Source: Hortaea werneckii (lineage: Eukaryota; Ascomycota; Dothideomycetes; Mycosphaerellales; Teratosphaeriaceae). From it: a stretch of 64,000 nt of DNA. Numbering within the stretch: position 1 is the first letter of the stretch; each line of letters starts with the position of its first letter. The notes under the pieces are model-generated. The model was not told where the DNA came from and did no database searches. It saw nothing but the letters and a program-made list of their open reading frames with translations. The translations under genes were made by a program, and so were the position numbers. The DNA lies in the NCBI GenBank assembly GCA_037044905.1, contig JBAOKB010000018.1, positions 17,949 to 81,948 of the forward strand, given 5' to 3'. This document shows, piece by piece, positions 31,125 to 41,858 of this stretch.

Positions 31125-31847
31125 CTATAATTTGGGCTTGTCGCCTTCCCAATTGTACTTGTTATGTTCGCACGTCGCCACCAAGGCTCCGTCTTTCTCC
31201 CGATATACATCCCCTCTTATGAGCGCTAGCTTGTTCTCTGCGTTGATCACCTGTCGCTCGTCATCAGTATCCTGCATTTACTATCTCCCAAGTCGGAATC
31301 TCAGAACAAAAGAGGAGGAAAAAAAAAAAAAAAAACTCACCTTGCAGTCTAATCTAAGCGGCTCATCAATCTTGGTGGGTTTCAAAAAGGTGATGTTGAG
31401 GTTACGGCTGGCGCCCAGCGTCGAGTAGAACTTCGGCTTGCCGACCAGGCTGAGACAGAGAGAGGTGCCAACGTCGAGGAGCGTAGCGATGGCACCGCCG
31501 AAGATGTGGCCGACCGGGTTGCGGTACTCTGCCGGACAGCAGAAGCGCCAGACGATCCTGGACGTGTTGTCGGCGTGTGCTTCCGCGTGCACGAGTGCGG
31601 GTTTCCAGTGGAGGATGTAGTGGTTGGGTGCCCCTTGGACCAGCTATGGCCCCAGATGGGGTCAGCATAATGAGAGCTACTGTTCGCATCTTGATTGATT
31701 ATTTGAATTGCGGTGCATGTCGTGTACAGTGAAGACTTCATGCAGATGTTGTAGGGGCAATGGATGCACGCTTCCTTGCTTCCTGAGAATAGCCTCCGTC
31801 TTAGCCACAGCTTTAACTAATGAACCCTTTTGGCTGGCGTCTGCCAT
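31125..31847 (-). CDS. Hotdog-fold (4HBT) thioesterase
   Basis: Exons 31847-31728 (tentative), 31643-31341 and 31250-31125 give 182 aa. The core is clear: NPVGHIFGGAIATLLDVGTS (the helix with catalytic-type Asp of the hotdog fold), NLNITFLKPTKIDEPLRLDCK, and, after a 90-nt intron, VINAENKLALIRGDVYREKDG and LVATCEHNKYN. This matches fungal THEM2/PaaI-like acyl-CoA thioesterases, which hydrolyse CoA thioesters; substrate unknown. The last intron begins GTGAG and then has a T17 tract (A17 on the plus strand, 31319-31335). The first exon rests on a weak donor (GTACAC) and has no family support, so the true N-terminus may differ. Confidence 0.8.
31319..31335. repeat. A17 tract inside intron
   Basis: Seventeen A on the plus strand; on the transcript it is T17 directly after the 5' splice site of the last thioesterase intron. 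Confidence 0.9.
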
Positions 31848-32102
31848 TTCTTCGTTCTTGCACGCAAATGAAAGCACGGATTCGATTTCGACCTGTCTTT
31901 CATTGCGATTCTTTCCTGGCAACGAGGTATGAAGTCTTATCCACCGCGACTGTCTTCAGACTCATGATCGTCCTTTATAAAAACAGCTATCTTACGCTAA
32001 ACGCTCCACAAGAGTGTGTTCCTGTACCGGTTACCTTTTACGGCAAGTGCCAAGGCTAGAAATTCGCCTTGCCTGTTTCCTTATAGGTCAAGTCTATTCC
32101 CT

Positions 32103-33311
32103 TCAAAGGCTACAAGTACGTGTGGTAGATTGTTTCCCACCAGTCTCCAACCGATCGATCTCCCGTTCAACCCTCTCAGTCTCCCTCAGTAGCTCCGCAT
32201 ACTCACCCACCATCTGCTTCATCCCTCTTTCCTGGCGATATGCGGCCAGCCTCTCATCCATCTCACGTACTTTCCGTTTCAACGACAGCGACTCCGCGTC
32301 AAGATCCTCTTGTTTGTTCCGTAGGATCCCTTGGATCTCAGGCGTGTAGATCTGTTGCATTAGCTGCCCATGCTGGAGCAAGAGCTTCTTGCTCATGCCT
32401 TCTGCTACTACGGCGAGGTAATCCGCTTTGGCCTTTGTTCCACGAGCCACCGAGCCGTGGATTGTTTGCTCCAGAATGCGTATGCTCGTCTCTATGATCT
32501 CGCGGTAGAGCTCGTGTAAAGCGGGTATTTCCTGCGCGAGGGAGATGCGGAGTTCAGATAGTCGTGATGTGGAAGTGGCAAGGGTCCCCTGGACCTTATG
32601 GATTGTGTCTGCTAGGTCTTCGACGTGAGGCGCATTCTCCGGCGACAGCAGACTTGCTAGAGCAGTCGCATCTGTTTGTATGTTCTTCGAGATGGCTTCA
32701 GCGATCCTGGGGGCATACTCCTGCTCTTGGCATTAGCTAGTTCGAGCATCGCGAGGGCAAGGCTTTCAGTACGTGAAATCTCTCCAGCTCGCTCGCTATG
32801 ATGTCTTTGTCTTCGTCGCCGATGTCTCCCGCGAGCGATGCCGCTGTAATGCCAACCAGGTCTTGCAGCTGCGTCTATGTTAGCGGACGCAGCGAAAGCA
32901 TAGCAGGAGTGATGGCAACACACCTCTTCTGGCAACTCGTCACCTCGATAGACCAGATCACTAAGTCCAGAATGTACGATTTGCCGTTTTGCAGACTCGA
33001 CTTGAGCTGCTTGGATATCCTGAGGCTTTGTTAGCTCTATGCTTTTTACAGCGCAAGTGGCGGTGGGCTGCCTGGCACATCTCGTCCACCTCACGCGTCC
33101 AGGACGCGAGCCCGTGACTGTTTTAACGAGGCCGAGAGACTTTTCGAGCAGTCTTGGAACTGACCTTTTCAAGTGCTTCGCGCTCCTTCAAAGCCTTTGC
33201 GTCCAGCTTAGAGGTGCCATCGGTGTTCAGCTTGTTCGAAGAAAGGTCGCGATAGAGCGCTGCGAACTTTGGATTCGCGCCGAGTACAGACGTGTCGGCA
33301 AGCGGCAGCAT
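32103..33311 (-). CDS. Coiled-coil protein, possible augmin (HAUS4-like) subunit
   Basis: Four exons (33311-33165, 33019-32924, 32874-32773, 32720-32103) with phase-0 joins give 320 aa. N-terminus: NPKFAALYRDLSSNKLNTDG, then mainly helical sequence (KDIQAAQVESAKRQIVHSGL, SDLVYRGDELPEETQLQDLV). The C-terminal 200 residues are long amphipathic helices (LSLKRKVREMDERLAAYRQE, YAELLRETERVEREIDRLE), i.e. coiled coil. Order and size (HAUS4 is about 360 aa in animals) recall augmin subunit 4, which helps recruit gamma-tubulin to spindle microtubules, but no diagnostic motif is available, so this is a hypothesis. No signal or membrane segment. Confidence 0.6.
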
Positions 33312-33759
33312 GTTAAAAGGCACCTAGTTGACTTTGTAAATATTCCAAATGAAGGAAACTACTGCTTTGAGCTGGCTGTAAGATGGATGAGGGTCGCAGC
33401 TTCGGCTTTGGGGGTGGAGAGGGGAAAAGAGCGATCAAAGCCCGTACAGTTCCAACAGATGCATACGCTTTGTGAGACCACTCACGAGCTTTTTACATTG
33501 AAAGCGTTACACGATCCTTGGAAGGTAATATTGCTTGCGTCTTGCAAGTCCATATTAACACCAAGTGTCATTTGGGCAGCGACACAAGCTGATTATACTC
33601 ACGATTGGGAGTTTAAATTTTCGGGAGAACAAAGTGGAGGCACTACTAATAACTGCGCGAAACAGGAAAAGAGAAGAAGATCAAGATAATAAAGGACTAG
33701 CACTACAGTGGGTATCAAAAAGCGACGCTTTATCTGAAGATTGGGAATTCTTGTAGAGA
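33312..33759. other. Intergenic
   Basis: Promoter side of the coiled-coil gene and 3' flank of the TMEM115-like gene. AT-richer than its surroundings; no gene seen. Confidence 0.5.
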
Positions 33760-34997
33760 TCACGTCTGTGTTTGCTTGACGTCCTGAGCCCCCTCTTCTG
33801 CACCAGCGCCTGCAGAAACATCCGCCGGAGGCATGTCGCCCGAGGGTGCAGGCGTATTTGTCTGCGCGGGTGCAGCAGTCGTTGCTCTGTTAGAAGCGGC
33901 CTGAGCACTCAAGCGCTGATCTAGAGCCTTCAAAGCCAAAGCCCGCCTCCGTTCCGCTTCCGCCCTCCTCCCACCACCGTTGCCGCCACTGCCATTCATA
34001 ATACCTGGTAAACCCTCTGAGCGGGACTGAGCCGACTGGTTGCCAGCTTCAATAGCCTCGCTCGAGAATGGCGTGCAGAGCTTCAACTGAACTAGAGTTG
34101 TGTAGATGGTGTCGCAGATGGGAGATAAGAATGGATGAGCAAAGTCTGGGAAGAAGGAGACGAACGAGAATGTGTCGCTCGCATCTCCCTTCATGCTCAC
34201 CACCCCTTCTCCGCTTTCACCGCCATCGCATATCTCGGCCACGCGGAAGAAGCGAAGGTAGATCCAACTCGTGAGGAAGCCGAAGAGGGAAAGCCAGAGG
34301 GCAGTATCAGTCCCTAGGAGAGGACCAGAGATGATGTTTGCTAGCGTGAAGAGGGCGGGGAAATGCTTGACGCGGACTCGGACGGCGCCTTTGAAGAGTG
34401 AGACGGTATGCTCTGGGACGAGCTGTTTGAGGGCGACGAGGAAGCCGGCCTCTAGTGGCATGAGACCTTGGATTGGTGTAGGACTGTAAATTTGAACTAT
34501 CAGCCTTGAGTCCGTGGAAGCAAGACGCAGTCCTTCCTTAGGAGGACTTCTGTGAGAGTCACTTACAACTCTGGCGTTCCCGGAAGCATATGGAATCCCG
34601 CGTAAATGCAGAAACTCAATATGTTGGGTATCATGGTGACAAACAAGGTGAACTTGGCAAACTCGGAGCTTCCATATGCCCGCTCTAGGTACCTCCCCGT
34701 GAACCAGACCACTGCGCCGCTCACTGCCAGACTAGCCACGTTATTTTCGACCAGGCTTGCGGTCAGGAATGTCCATGGGTAACGGAGGCTTTGGAGCGGG
34801 ATTAGGACAAGGTAGGGGATTGCCCATTGCGGGCTCGTAAGATAGCTAGAGGTCTTGGTGATGAGGGAGGCATCAGGCGTAGCGGAGAGAGCCTCGCTCC
34901 ATCGGTTGAAGCGTAAGGCGGCATTGAGGGCAGAGAGGGCGAGGACGACGAGGAAGAGGCCCCTCGTTAACGGCGGGAGGTTGATTCGTGCAGGCAT
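33760..34997 (-). CDS. TMEM115-like rhomboid-related Golgi membrane protein (DUF1751)
   Basis: Exons 34997-34567 and 34483-33760 (83-nt intron, GTAAGT) encode 384 aa. The first helix starts near residue 10 (LTRGLFLVVLALSALNAALRF), followed by the DUF1751 block PYLVLIPLQSLRYPWTFLTASLVE, AVVWFTGRYLERAYGSSEF, and further helices in FTLFVTMIPNILSFCIYAGF and ALWLSLFGFLTSWIYLRFF. The rhomboid-like fold lacks the Ser-His dyad, so it is a pseudoprotease. Animal TMEM115 acts in Golgi-to-ER retrograde transport; the yeast relative is YOL107W. The last 150 residues are cytoplasmic, Ala/Gln/Arg rich and disordered. Head-to-head with the SIF2-like gene over 605 bp. Confidence 0.87.
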
Positions 34998-35602
34998 CGT
35001 GGTGTGGTCGTTGGTCTCTTGGATGGGACGGCTATTGCCGAATAGCGACGGGTCATAAGGGCATATCTCAAGGTGCCAAATAGAGTCGTATCACAGGATG
35101 AAGGGGAGTTGGGCTCACGAGCGTGTCGTAATTGCTGCGAGTCGCGTGTTTCTCGGAGGAACCAAAGGGCTCCCGCAAGGGTTCGCGATGCGATGCGCGC
35201 GTGTGCTGGTCCCTGCTCCCTGCACTGGCTTTCTCCAAACCGACGGGCCGCGTTGCAGATTGGCTTCGGCGCCGCGACCAGATCGGCTCGAATGGCGGCT
35301 ACAGTACGGGACTACTCACGACTGTGCTGCCGACCTCGTGTGACCTGCCAGTTCTGCATCACGACCAGACCCAACAACGGCCACATCGAGCGAGTCAGTA
35401 TTCACCACCGCACTCTCCACACCACTCTCCATCGCCGTCTGCCGGACTCAATACGCATTGCCCTCGCCAATGCGCCACAACCAAATCCTGCGCCCTCGTT
35501 AAAGCCACATCCTCCGCAAATCTCCGCCGCGCACTGGTGCATCATCGCAGAAAGATCAATCACCCACAAGAGCGCACCACTGCCAGCGCGCGCCCATCCA
35601 GC
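34998..35602. promoter_or_regulatory. Divergent promoter region
   Basis: Lies between the TMEM115-like and SIF2-like genes. Frames run through it in the direction of the latter but no domain or better start supports translation. Confidence 0.45.
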
Positions 35603-37885
35603 ATGGCAGTAGGCGCACTCCATTCCGACCACATCAACTACCTCATCTACCGCTACCTGCAGGAGCACGGCCATGAGAATGCGGCGATAGCCTTCCATCG
35701 CGACTGGCATCGGCCGCACGAGTTCCGCGACCCGGAAAACCTTCCTTTCGCGCATGTTGTGAAGAGACATGCGCTCGTCAGTGTCGTGCAAGATGGTCTG
35801 CTGTATGATGAGCTGGCAGCGCGAGGGAGGAAGTGGGACAGGAAGTTCAAATGGACTGGGGTCAATCCGCGCGTGCCATTGGAGGAGCAGAGCGATGCTG
35901 TCGCGAGAGGCGCTTTGGAGAATGGGACTGCGGGCGTAGCATCTTCGCGCCCAGGTAGTAGCGGGAAGAGGAAGGGAAGAGCCCCGCCTGCGACAAAGGT
36001 GGCGGATGACTTTCCTACACCTGCGCCGAAGAGGCAGAGGAGAACTGAGAACGAGGAGAGTGGGAATGCGCAGCAGGTGAATGGGGAGAAGGACGGCATG
36101 GATGTCGATGCTATTTCGCCTTCTGCGGAAGCGGACGAAGACCCTGACGCAGTGTCCGGATCGCCACATGTCGTCTCTGATACTGAGATCGTCGAGGTAC
36201 CCGAGCGGTACGATTCCATGGACGTTGCCACGCAGACTGAAGTTAAGACCGGACCCAAGACGAGTACGATGTATTGGAAAATTGACAAGCCGGGCGCACA
36301 TGTCCTGCATAGCATGTGGAACCCGGACGCGACAAACGGCAAGAATGTCAGATCCCTACTTACTGTCGGCGAATCTTTGTGCAGGGTATATGAGATACCA
36401 GAATCATTAGAAAACGCCAAGGAGGTATGTTGTCTCACTCGCTATCCCGGCTAGAATGCTTGACTAATTCAGAACCTAGATCTCGCATGTCGACGAACCA
36501 AAGCTACCCGCCGAATCAGTCGTCACAGCCACGGCATGGCATCCCTCCGGCCACTCAGCAGCAAGCGCGATCGACGGTCTCCGCCATCTTGCGGGAGAAA
36601 AGTCGCAGCCCTCACAGTACATTCTGCAGCACAGCCAGGATTTCGGCAGCGCAATACTAGATGCTAGCTCTAAGCTTCTCGAGCCCGCCAGCATCGTGCT
36701 GTGCTTGCGCTACAGCCCCAAAGGCGACTATATCCTCGTGGCGAGAACCAATCTCGTGCGCGGCATGATCCAAATCTGGCGCTCGCTAGATCTGAAGCGT
36801 GACAACGAGGAAGGCGTTCTGGCCGTTGACGACTCCGAACCTATTGCCTGGCGGCTCTTTGAAAAGCAGGTCCTCGACGCGTGCTGGACTTCCGATGACG
36901 CTTTCTTGGTGTGTGGCGACAGGGGTTTGGCAAGTGCTTACCAACTAGACGAGAAGGCGAAGACTGAGGGCGACTTTGCGGCCGAAAATGTTGCTATACA
37001 GGGGTTGGCTGAGAAGAAGTCTGATATCTCTGGTCGGGATTGCAAGTGGGACAAGCTACGTTTTGACGAGAGGCTAGGGACGGCCATTCTCGCTTCCACT
37101 GAGGCGAAGGTGATGATCACGCGCTCGATACATCCAAGTCTCGGCGAAGACGAAGACATGACAAACGACCAGGCCGACACTGAAGGCTCGCTCAGTCTTC
37201 CTGGACAATTGACTGCTTTGGCCTCAGTTCATAACGGGAGATATAGCACTCCTGAGAGCCGATCGGATGTGGCAAACGTGGAGACGCAGAAATCTCTCAT
37301 CGCAGCAGCGTTCGAAGAAGGCTTCACCATCATCTACCAGCTCACGCGCTCCAGCGAGACGTCTTCACCGAACTACGCCGAGCTCCTCCGCCTCGATCTC
37401 GCAGATTGGACGACCCCACTCGCCATCTCCTGGTCATCGCAAGGCTCGCACCTCGCGATCGCCGGGACGAACCTGGTGCAAGTGTGGCAGACCGAGGATC
37501 TTTTCCGGCACGAAAAGGAAGGTGGGGAGAAGTCACTACCACCACAGCCGCTCGTGACTTGGCGTTCTGAGCATTTGAGTAGTTATGGGAAGAGGAATGG
37601 TGAGCGTAATGGCGAACAGCACGAGGTCAATGGCGAGGATGGCGTTTCCGAGCCTAGCCTCAGCTGGAGTGCGGATGGTGAGAGTTTGGGGTTTGCGGTT
37701 GGGAAGGAGGTAAGTCTTCTCTCTTCTCATCTTTTTTTTCTTTCGTCACTCCGGTCCTTTCTCCCAAATGCATTTGGTGAATCGTCTTGCTAACTAAATC
37801 GGTATAGATGGCGATCATTCGCTTCAGACCTTCGTTGCATAGTACCGGTACTCACAGTGAAATAGAAGGAAATGGGAGTAGTTAG
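35603..37885 (+). CDS. LisH-WD40 protein, SIF2/TBL1-like (Set3 complex)
   Basis: Exons 35603-36424, 36480-37709 and 37808-37885 give 709 aa. Residues 6-38 form a LisH motif (HINYLIYRYLQEHGHENAAI), used for tetramerisation in this family. Then comes a disordered basic/acidic linker with a likely nuclear signal (SSGKRKGRAPP, PKRQRR) and WD40 repeats: HSMWNPD, ATAWHPSG, VLCLRYSPKGDYILVARTN, DACWTSDDAFLVCGD, AISWSSQGSHLAIAGTNLVQVW, SLSWSADGESLGFAVGKE. In yeast Sif2, like animal TBL1, belongs to the Set3 histone-deacetylase complex. The repeats are divergent and spread out, so orthology is likely rather than proven. The last exon encodes only 25 residues. Confidence 0.8.
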
Positions 37886-38978
37886 TCCAATCTTGGAGAG
37901 GGCATTCTTGTATGATTTGTACGAATACCATTTATCCATACCGTTCCGATCGCGTTGATATCTATGTCGGCCCCCTCCGTCTTTGGAGGGCGAGTCAGAC
38001 ACGAGAGAGTTATGCAGCGAGCACGATCAGGTTTCCGGTATCTGCCTGTCCAGGCGCTCATAGCCAGCCAGACAGGTAGGAGTGCCCACTCATATGCCAC
38101 CCGCGTGTTTCTGTGCTCCTGTGCGGCCGAAACAGCACCCCACAAGGCCCCCACCGAACCCCGCTTATTTTCTCCGCAATTCACGGACCCACTTGGTCTA
38201 TAGTGGGTCCCTCTCGCGGCTCCTGCTGTTGCTGTCAGACGTCAACCGTGATCCGGCAGATGTAGAGTCAATGTTGTCACGGCTTGGATTGCACAAAGAT
38301 ATCATTGCATGTTCACTCACTAGGTTCTGACTGCGTTCCATCCCCAATAATACTGCAAGACAACCAGAGTAGGCCAGGTAATAGATCAGATGCAAAGCAA
38401 GCACGCTGGTTGCGGAGGGACCTCCAAGATGAGGGGCTCTGTATAATGACCAGACCAAGACGGTTCTGAGGGTCCATCGCGGCCCGTAAAACGACCTCGC
38501 GATGATATGGTTCTTCGGCAGATGTCCATTTCAGCTTGCCGTGGACAGATGCCTACCTAGGTAGCTATCTATCCATCCAAGCTCCGCTGACCAGCCAAGG
38601 TGGCTTTCTGCAAGCAGTACAGCGGGACAGATTCTTGAATATCTGTCTCTTTAGCCGACACTCATCTCCCGACTCGCTTTTCCGACGAGCTTGCTGCTCT
38701 CACAGTGATGTTGCTTTGGGCACCTTGATATCCAGCTCCACGATCCCCGGGACGCTAGCTTCCCGGCCATGTGCGCAGGATCAACTCCACTCAAGTGGGG
38801 CACTGCTTGATCGCACTACTGGCAGTAGACAACTCCCGATCTTTTGCGGGTACTTCTGCTCCTTCCCATTATAAACCAGCACTGCCGACGACTACAAGTG
38901 CGCAGCTGTCCGCATCTCAGACCCGTAGGTGACCTTCTTCTTCCATCTCTCGACCTTCTCCCTATCTGCTCTCTCAGT
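37886..38978. other. Gap (1.1 kb) without supported gene
   Basis: 3' flank of the SIF2-like gene and promoter of the monooxygenase. Contains the palindrome CTACCTAGGTAG at 38553-38564. No gene seen. Confidence 0.5.
38553..38564. repeat. 12-bp palindrome CTACCTAGGTAG, second copy
   Basis: Identical to 17205-17216 and lies about 415 bp upstream of the monooxygenase start. Confidence 0.5.
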
Positions 38979-40973
38979 ATGTCTGCTGTGCCCAATTTAC
39001 CCGAAGAGGTCCTGCGAGTCCACCCAGTGGACCCTAGCTTGTCTCACGATTCACTATTAAAGTACAAGAGCGATGTCTCTCACGTAGAACATGCCGGGGT
39101 CAAGCAGACCGGCCAACCAAATGGCATCACACACTACCCAGAAACGAACAACACCACTGGCCCAAAGCAACAACAACAACAACAAGAAGAAGCTTTCCAC
39201 ACCAACCCCAAAGCAAACCCACAATGGCAACTCCACGACCGCCCCATCGAAAACCAACGCCCCATGCGCGTCATCGTCATCGGCGCCGGCTACTCAGGCG
39301 TATACTGCGGGATCCGGATCCCGGAACGGATGCGCAACTGCTCCTTAGCCATCTACGAGAAGAACGCGGGCATCGGGGGCACCTGGTACGAGAACCGCTA
39401 CCCCGGCGCCGCCTGTGATGTCCCCTCGCACTCGTACCAGTTCTCCTTCAACCCGAAGCATGACTGGTCCTCCCTCTACGCCCCGAGTTGGGAGATCAGG
39501 GAGTACACTGAGTCCACGGCGCGGAAGTTCGGGGCCGATCGGTTCGTGCATTTGGAGCATGAGGTGGTGGGGTGTCGGTGGGATGAGGCGGAGGGGAAAT
39601 GGCATGTGCGGGTTCGCAAGGGGGGTCCTGAGGGGGAGGTGTTCGAGGACGTGGCCGATGTGGTGGTGACGGCGCGCGGGAACCTGAATACGAAGCAGTG
39701 GCCTGATATTGAAGGGTTGGGGAGTTTCCAGGGGGAAGTGATGCATTCGGCTGCGTGGAATGAGAGGTATGATTTTAGGAATAAGAGGGTGGGTGTGATT
39801 GGGTCTGGGTCGAGCGCGATTCAGATTATTCCGAAGCTGCAGCAGGTGGAAGGGGCGCATTTGAACTGTTTCATCCGGTCTAGGACGTGGATCTCGCCTC
39901 CCCTTGCTCATGGAGTGCAGGAGAAGCTCGGGATGGGGGAGAAGTTTGAATTTACTGAGGAGCTGAAGCAGAAGTTTCGCGAGGACCCACAGGCTTGGTT
40001 GGACTTCCGGTTGATGGTGGAAGCTGATGCGAACAATATTCATGCTGTCACGCTGAAGGGAACGCCGATGCAGCAGGGTGCGCAGAAGGCGTTTGAAGAG
40101 GGTATGAAGGAGCGTTTGAAGAAGAAGCCGGAGTACTTCGATTGGTTGAAACCGGGATTTGCTCCAGGTTGTCGACGACTAACGCCTGGGCCGGGTTTCC
40201 TGGAGGCGCTTGTCGAAGACAATGTCTCGTTCATTAGAGACCGCATTAGGCGAATCGAGCCAAAGGGAGTCGTCACGGAGGACGGCAAGCTCCATGAGAT
40301 CGACGTCCTCATCTGCGCGACTGGCTTCTATGCCTCTGCCGCACCTCCCTTTCCTGTCACTGGCCTTGATGGACATTCCCTGAAGGATCACTGGCATACT
40401 CGCGCAACCAACTACCTCTCCTTAGCCACCGACCGATTCCCGAATCTGTTCATGATGCTTGGTCCCAATGGTGCCATCGGCGAAGGCTCATTAACGATGA
40501 TGATCGAAAGCACAGGCGACTACATTTTACGAGCCATTCGGAAGCTCCAGCGGGATAACATCAAGTCTATGAGCATCAAGCCAGACCGCGTGCGCGACTT
40601 CACACGCTACTGTGACGCGTACTTCAACGGCACAGTGTATATGGACGATTGCCAATCGTGGTACCGGAAAGATGGGCAAGGCCGCAGTGGCGATTTCGTG
40701 ACGGGCTTGTGGCCGGGGAGTACTCTGCACTGTATCGAAGCGCTCCGGAGTCCGCGGTGGGAGGATTTCGACTATGAGTACATCCCTGAAGAAGATGGGT
40801 CAGAGGTGAATCAGATGGCGTGGCTCGGCAATGGATGGGCTGTCAATCAGCTGAAGGAACAGCCGTCGCATGCAGATTTGGGGTTTTATCTGATGCCGCA
40901 GTTTCAGCAGAGGCCGCTCGAGGGTAGGCCGGAGGATAATGAGGACTTTGCAGTGCGGCATTGGAGTTATTAG
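38979..40973 (+). CDS. Type I Baeyer-Villiger monooxygenase (flavin-dependent)
   Basis: Single exon, 664 aa from the ATG at 38979. First dinucleotide-binding motif GAGYSG (102-107), then GIGGTWYENRYPGAACDVPS (131-150) typical of this class, the BVMO fingerprint F-x-G-x3-H-x3-W at 250-260 (FQGEVMHSAAW), and the second Rossmann motif GSGSSA (275-280). The FAD/NADPH enzyme inserts oxygen next to a carbonyl to make an ester or lactone; in fungi such enzymes act in steroid/ketone degradation or secondary metabolism. Residues 60-80 contain poly-Gln. No secondary-metabolite core genes flank it, so a catabolic role is at least as likely. Confidence 0.93.
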   Translation: MSAVPNLPEEVLRVHPVDPSLSHDSLLKYKSDVSHVEHAGVKQTGQPNGITHYPETNNTTGPKQQQQQQEEAFHTNPKANPQWQLHDRPIENQRPMRVIVIGAGYSGVYCGIRIPERMRNCSLAIYEKNAGIGGTWYENRYPGAACDVPSHSYQFSFNPKHDWSSLYAPSWEIREYTESTARKFGADRFVHLEHEVVGCRWDEAEGKWHVRVRKGGPEGEVFEDVADVVVTARGNLNTKQWPDIEGLGSFQGEVMHSAAWNERYDFRNKRVGVIGSGSSAIQIIPKLQQVEGAHLNCFIRSRTWISPPLAHGVQEKLGMGEKFEFTEELKQKFREDPQAWLDFRLMVEADANNIHAVTLKGTPMQQGAQKAFEEGMKERLKKKPEYFDWLKPGFAPGCRRLTPGPGFLEALVEDNVSFIRDRIRRIEPKGVVTEDGKLHEIDVLICATGFYASAAPPFPVTGLDGHSLKDHWHTRATNYLSLATDRFPNLFMMLGPNGAIGEGSLTMMIESTGDYILRAIRKLQRDNIKSMSIKPDRVRDFTRYCDAYFNGTVYMDDCQSWYRKDGQGRSGDFVTGLWPGSTLHCIEALRSPRWEDFDYEYIPEEDGSEVNQMAWLGNGWAVNQLKEQPSHADLGFYLMPQFQQRPLEGRPEDNEDFAVRHWSY

Positions 40974-41858
40974 ACGGTGGATTGCGCTTGGTTCGGAGTT
41001 CAGCCCATGTTCTTAAACACGGATTCATTTTTTTTTTTTTTTGTCTCTGACAGATCCAACTGCCTTGCAATGAGCAGCTACCTGGTGTTCGTCATCTGAT
41101 TCGGGGTTGGGTGACTGTCGTTCAGCAGCTCGGTGGCGTTTCAGATGAGGGGTCGCACTCTATATTCCTACCAATGCCATGGAAGTTGTTACCAGTCGTA
41201 CTTGTGGCATGGCTATATTCCGATTTATTACAGGGCATGGAGGAGCGTAAGGATTATCTATATCTCCAGCCTCACAACGAGCGCACTGCAGCTGCGTGCG
41301 AAAGCACGATGCCAAATAAAGCCAATCTTACTTAAGCCGGCATCGCGTGTGGTCGGCTCTCCGACATCCATTCCCCGAACCACTTTCGAACTGGTCGCAA
41401 ACACACGCTCTTCCGAACATGAACGCGCAATTCACGTCGGAGCACAGCGTCATCCTCACCATCATTGTCGGCTGTAGATCCCGCTGGGCACTCCCACAAG
41501 TTTGAACAACACGAATCAATGCGCGCGCCTTAATGGCTGAGAGAGGTGTTGTAGCTTTGAATAGCATCGACGTGGCTTGGGCGTAAGCACAGGGTTCCCC
41601 CCGACCGCAGCCTGTCTTACCCTGCCACCCACCCCATCACAACGGGACTACGGACTTCACTAGGCCGGTCCATGCTTTGAATGGAGAGTACGCAAACGAG
41701 GTAGGAGATAACTATTGCTGAGTTACGTTTGCTTTTCCTGTTCTCCGATTACCTTTCCCTTTTTCTTTCCCTGCTTCTGCACATCCAAGTGCAGGCCATC
41801 ACCTTGGAACATTCTGGGGATCTGGATTGAGAAGCGCGAGATCCTCTGATCTATCACC
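40974..41858. other. Gap without supported gene
   Basis: Contains a T15 tract (41028-41042) just after the monooxygenase gene and the promoter of the cytochrome b561 gene. No gene seen. Confidence 0.5.

Noticed and set aside
35402..36310. 302-codon minus-strand ORF
   Set aside because: Lies antisense to the LisH-WD40 gene, whose domains are unambiguous.
38000..41000. Secondary-metabolite cluster around the monooxygenase
   Set aside because: Neighbours are a WD40 protein, a b561 protein and an F-box-like protein; no PKS, NRPS, terpene synthase or cluster regulator is present.
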